From Chitinophagaceae bacterium (GTDB lineage Bacteria; Bacteroidota; Bacteroidia; Chitinophagales; Chitinophagaceae), in contig CANKNL010000024.1 in the NCBI GenBank assembly GCA_947483345.1, positions 1-17,951 on the forward strand: DNA of 17,951 nucleotides, in the 5' to 3' direction. Below are positions 15,043 through 17,951 of this stretch, piece by piece. A model generated the notes under the pieces. That model was given only the letters and a program-made list of their open reading frames with translations. It did no database searches and was not told where the DNA came from. The translations under genes and the position numbers were made by a program. Every line of letters starts with the position of its first letter. Position 1 is the first letter of the stretch.

Positions 15043-15441
15043 TTATTCCGCCTGATTTTCCACTTTGGGTAATGTTAACTTATTAGTGTCCAAAACAGGC
15101 ACATTCCCATTTAATACCTTATGCAGATCATCATAATATTGCTGTTTGTACTGCAAAGCCTGTTCCATCGAGTCCGTTCTTATTTTCAGTAGTTTATATT
15201 CCCTCATCTGCCTGGCATTTCCATATCCGGTACCCGGCAAATAATATTTTAATGGCGTAAATACAAGCAAAGCAATAATTAAGCCAACCAAAACAACAAA
15301 TACGGTACTCAAAAACACATACACACTCAACCGGCTGAGTTTAAACTTAATCACCTCTTCGTAGGTATCTTCATTCATAACCACCAGCCTGTAACGGTTT
15401 TGCAAACGTTTTAATGTGCTGTTGGCATCCAATTTTGACAT
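15043..15441 (-). CDS. Single-pass membrane protein resembling the N-terminus of M23 peptidases
   Basis: This 132-residue protein has a basic cytoplasmic N-terminus (about 1-38) with LKRLQNRYRLVVMNEDTYEEV and one membrane helix at about 39-62. A predicted periplasmic coiled-coil region at about 75-110 follows, and then a Pro-containing tail. In other Bacteroidota I recall the same N-terminal pattern on M23 (LytM) metallopeptidases encoded beside bactofilins. Here the protein stops before any HxxxD or HxH zinc motif, and no peptidase remnant is seen in the 23 bases before the bactofilin start. It may be a membrane anchor for the bactofilin without enzymatic activity. It is the first gene of the operon, with a good promoter match upstream. 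The resemblance is from memory and unverified. Confidence 0.65.
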   Translation of the reverse strand: MSKLDANSTLKRLQNRYRLVVMNEDTYEEVIKFKLSRLSVYVFLSTVFVVLVGLIIALLVFTPLKYYLPGTGYGNARQMREYKLLKIRTDSMEQALQYKQQYYDDLHKVLNGNVPVLDTNKLTLPKVENQAE

Positions 15442-15457
15442 GCTGCTTTTTGAACCT

Positions 15458-15487
15458 TAAAAGTAAGTAATGCAGATGGAAAAGCAA
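15458..15487 (-). promoter_or_regulatory. Candidate promoter of the bactofilin operon
   Basis: On the minus strand TTG (15487-15485), a 19-base spacer and TACTTTTA (15465-15458) match the Bacteroidota pattern with one mismatch in the -7 box. It lies 16 bases before the ATG at 15441. The spacing equals that of the metal-operon promoter. Confidence 0.5.
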
Positions 15488-15657
15488 TCTAAAAAAGGGT
15501 AAAAACAGGTATTCTTCAAAATTTTTACCACCCACCAAAACTTTAAAGCTGCAACAGCTTCTTAAAAAAACATTAAAGTAATTTAAATCAGGCTGATTAT
15601 CTGTACTAATTACCAAAAATAACCGATATTTAGCCCAGTTTTTTAACCTTTTGATTC

Positions 15658-17951
15658 ATGCTGAAGAGAACGCTATACCCGTTATTTATTTTTTTGATAT
15701 TATCCGGGCTTACAATTCCGGTTTTAGCTCAACCTACATGGACCATCGATCCGTTTGGCAAGCAAAAAAAGCCTGAAAAATTTGAGAACAGAAAATTAGG
15801 ATCAGAGAAAACAGCTGATAAAAAATTTAATGTCCCCCGGAATGTTTATCAAAATAACATCACACATTACAATTATTATTTTAATGCCAATAATAGGGTT
15901 AACGCTGTAATTGAAAGGGCCAAACTTGCACAGAAAGATGAATTTTCGAACCTGCTGGCTTTTTATCCCTATACTTTTGAAAGTACGGCAAGCCAAAAAT
16001 CAGAACTTGATTCTGTGATCTACACATCTACCGCGGGCATTTTATTACATGATTTGCGTAACGACTGGGTTGACAACATGTATTTATTGATTGGCAAAGC
16101 CTATTTCTACCGTAAAGATTTTGACTCTGCTTTAATGACCTTTCAATTTATTAATTACAACCTTTTTCCGCGTAAAAGAAAGAATGATAACGATGACCGG
16201 ATCATGGGCTCCAACACTACGTCTATAGCCAATAAAGAAAAAAGAAATATTTTACAAAAACTCACCGCCTTGCCACCCAGCCGAAATGATGCGATCATCT
16301 GGTTGGCCCGTACCTTAATTGAACAAAATGAATTTGCCGAATCAGGTGGCTTGATCAATACTTTACAAGTTGATCAAAACTTACCAAAAAGATTACGTAA
16401 TGATTTGGCAGAAGTAACCGCTTACTGGTTTTTTAAACAAGGCATTTACGACAGTACTGCCAAACATCTTGAAAATGCTTTAAGCACTGCCGATAATAAA
16501 CAGGATCAATCACGATGGGAATTTTTATTGGCACAACTATATGAATTAACTGGTCAGTATGATAAAGCCTCCCTATTTTACACCAAATCTTCCAGGCATA
16601 CTGTTGACCCTTTAATGGATATCCATGCCAGACTTAATGATGCCAAAATGCTGAGAGGCACCAACCCAAAAGAATTAGATAAAGCCATCAACAACCTGGC
16701 AAAAATGGGACGACGGGATAAATTTGAAGCCTATCGCGAAATCGTTTATTTTTCTGCTGGCGAACTGTCTTTACAAAAACCTGATACCAATTCTGCCATA
16801 CTCTTTTTTAATAAAAGCCTGAAGTATAATCAAGACAATATTAATTATAAAAACAGGGCATACCTCGAACTGGGAGATATTGCTTATAACCGCAAACAAT
16901 ACCGGCTGTCTGCAGCCATGTACGACAGTTTACAAACAGGCACCGATTCTCTTTTAAATATCCGTATTGCTAAAATACAGGAAAGAAAAACAGCTTTAAT
17001 TAAAATTGCTACGGCCATAAGTCTCATTGAAAGAGAAGACAGTTTACAGCGAATAGCTATTTTACCTGCGGCCGAAAGAGAAGCGTACATTAAAAAATTA
17101 GTACGCAAACTCCGAAAAGAAAAAGGGTATAAAGACGACGCCGGCTCAGGAAGTCAAACGGCTCCTTTTGACAATAGCGGAAACCAGCAGCCGATTGATC
17201 TGTTTGTATCCAACAACAATAAGGGTGACTGGTATTTCAATAACAACTCAGTAAAATCAAGAGGCTTTAGTGAGTTTAAAACTAAATGGGGCAACCGAAC
17301 CAATCTGGATAACTGGCGCCGCAAAGCCGCTATTGAAACTGTAATTAAAAATCCGGGGCAGGTTGGAGATACTAAATCCGGAGACGTTGATCAGAAGGAC
17401 AAAGGTAAAAATACCAATGCACAACCAGAAGAAATCAGTTACGAATTACTGGAAAAGGATTTGCCATTGACCGAAGAAAAATTAAATGCCAGCAATGAAC
17501 TCATTGCAATTAATCTGATCGAACTGGCTAAAGGCTATCAAAATGATTTGGAAGAATACCAGTTGGCTGCAGATACTTATGAAGCTTATTTAACCCGCTT
17601 CCCTACTCGTTTACTGGAAGGAGATGTTTATTTAAACCTGTATTTCTGTTATTCAAAACTTGGCCTTAAAATCAAGGCTGATTATTATAAGGATTTACTT
17701 AATGGTAAATTTGCCAATACGGTTTCCGGACAAAAGCTGAATAATCCATCTGCTTTAGATCCCAAATTAAAAAATCCCGAAGCGACAACACTGTACGACC
17801 ATATTTACAATCTCTTTATTGAAGGTGATTTTGATAAAGCCATGTTGGAAAAGAAAAAAGCCGACAGTCTCTATGGTGTAAATTACTGGACGCCACAATT
17901 ACTTTATATCGAAGCTTTACAGCATGTAAAAAACAGGGATGACAGTACAGC
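15658..17951 (+). CDS. PorW/SprE-like TPR protein of the type IX secretion/gliding system, 5' part
   Basis: The open frame runs from the ATG at 15658 to the right edge, 764 residues without a stop. Residues 1-24 are a signal peptide (hydrophobic core about 7-22, ending VLAQ). THYNYYFNANNRVNAVIERAK near 70-90 and LHDLRNDWVDNMYLL near 127-142 are motifs typical of the Bacteroidota PorW/SprE family. TPR-like helix pairs follow at about 282-330, and GDWYFNNNS with WGNRTNLDNWRR lies near 523-556. PorW/SprE is needed for type IX secretion and gliding in studied species. It is usually a lipoprotein, but this protein has no Cys near the cleavage site, and an in-frame TGA just upstream excludes an earlier start. 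The gene is divergent from the bactofilin operon. Confidence 0.82.
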   Translation, partial: MLKRTLYPLFIFLILSGLTIPVLAQPTWTIDPFGKQKKPEKFENRKLGSEKTADKKFNVPRNVYQNNITHYNYYFNANNRVNAVIERAKLAQKDEFSNLLAFYPYTFESTASQKSELDSVIYTSTAGILLHDLRNDWVDNMYLLIGKAYFYRKDFDSALMTFQFINYNLFPRKRKNDNDDRIMGSNTTSIANKEKRNILQKLTALPPSRNDAIIWLARTLIEQNEFAESGGLINTLQVDQNLPKRLRNDLAEVTAYWFFKQGIYDSTAKHLENALSTADNKQDQSRWEFLLAQLYELTGQYDKASLFYTKSSRHTVDPLMDIHARLNDAKMLRGTNPKELDKAINNLAKMGRRDKFEAYREIVYFSAGELSLQKPDTNSAILFFNKSLKYNQDNINYKNRAYLELGDIAYNRKQYRLSAAMYDSLQTGTDSLLNIRIAKIQERKTALIKIATAISLIEREDSLQRIAILPAAEREAYIKKLVRKLRKEKGYKDDAGSGSQTAPFDNSGNQQPIDLFVSNNNKGDWYFNNNSVKSRGFSEFKTKWGNRTNLDNWRRKAAIETVIKNPGQVGDTKSGDVDQKDKGKNTNAQPEEISYELLEKDLPLTEEKLNASNELIAINLIELAKGYQNDLEEYQLAADTYEAYLTRFPTRLLEGDVYLNLYFCYSKLGLKIKADYYKDLLNGKFANTVSGQKLNNPSALDPKLKNPEATTLYDHIYNLFIEGDFDKAMLEKKKADSLYGVNYWTPQLLYIEALQHVKNRDDST

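Noticed and set aside
14691..15086. 131-codon plus-strand frame opposite the bactofilin
   Set aside because: It is the antisense shadow of the bactofilin, whose beta-helix pattern is clear on the minus strand.
15600..15657. Possible -7 element (TAACCTTTTG) before the PorW/SprE-like gene
   Set aside because: The spacing inside the box is two bases too long for TAnnTTTG, and no TTG stands at the right distance.

Overview
The window looks like a chromosomal segment of a Bacteroidota bacterium, most likely of the Chitinophagaceae or a close relative. The evidence is moderate-to-low GC, secreted proteins with signal peptides ending in Ala-Gln, a TonB-dependent receptor, a Porin_10-type porin, a HYC_CC_PP family protein, a PorW/SprE-type secretion/gliding protein beside a bactofilin, and promoter-like sites of the Bacteroidota form TTG-N19-TAnnTTTG with little use of Shine-Dalgarno sites. 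No tRNA, rRNA, insertion sequence, prophage or CRISPR array was seen. The content is mostly chromosomal, and no gap between genes exceeds 300 bases.

Layout. (1) 1-3429, plus strand: the 3' end of a class I glutamine amidotransferase-like gene, a small secreted protein of unknown function, a protein with the look of a (circularly permuted) ATP-grasp ligase, and an all-helical protein resembling CHAD domains. (2) 3431-7941, minus strand: a metal-handling module, most likely for copper. In transcription order it is a HYC_CC_PP protein, a secreted protein with one HMA domain and three CPMHP/KCGM metal-binding repeats, a TonB-dependent receptor with its own N-terminal HMA domain, and a TlpA-like thioredoxin. 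(3) 8087-10913, minus strand: purine nucleoside phosphorylase followed 10 bases later by a putative porin. (4) 11126-12394, plus strand: sucC with a clear intrinsic terminator. (5) 12431-13594, plus strand: two GNAT acetyltransferases. (6) 13599-15441, minus strand: a tight four-gene operon of a single-pass membrane protein resembling the N-terminus of M23 peptidases, a bactofilin, an AtpI-like membrane protein and a SprT-like zinc protease. (7) 15658 to the end, plus strand and divergent from that operon: a PorW/SprE-like TPR protein that runs off the window.

How the genes may work together. The metal module is the most coherent system: the receptor could bring metal or a metal complex across the outer membrane, the HMA/HMBD protein and the HYC protein could bind it in the periplasm, and the thioredoxin could keep the many Cys pairs reduced. 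The HMA-like region and a following CC motif are shared between the soluble protein and the receptor, which suggests direct hand-over (inference). A perfect 13-bp-stem palindrome lies between those two genes. The cell-envelope cluster at the end combines a bactofilin scaffold and a type IX secretion/gliding component. The ATP-grasp plus amidotransferase genes at the start may form an uncharacterised amide-bond or nitrogen-transfer pathway.
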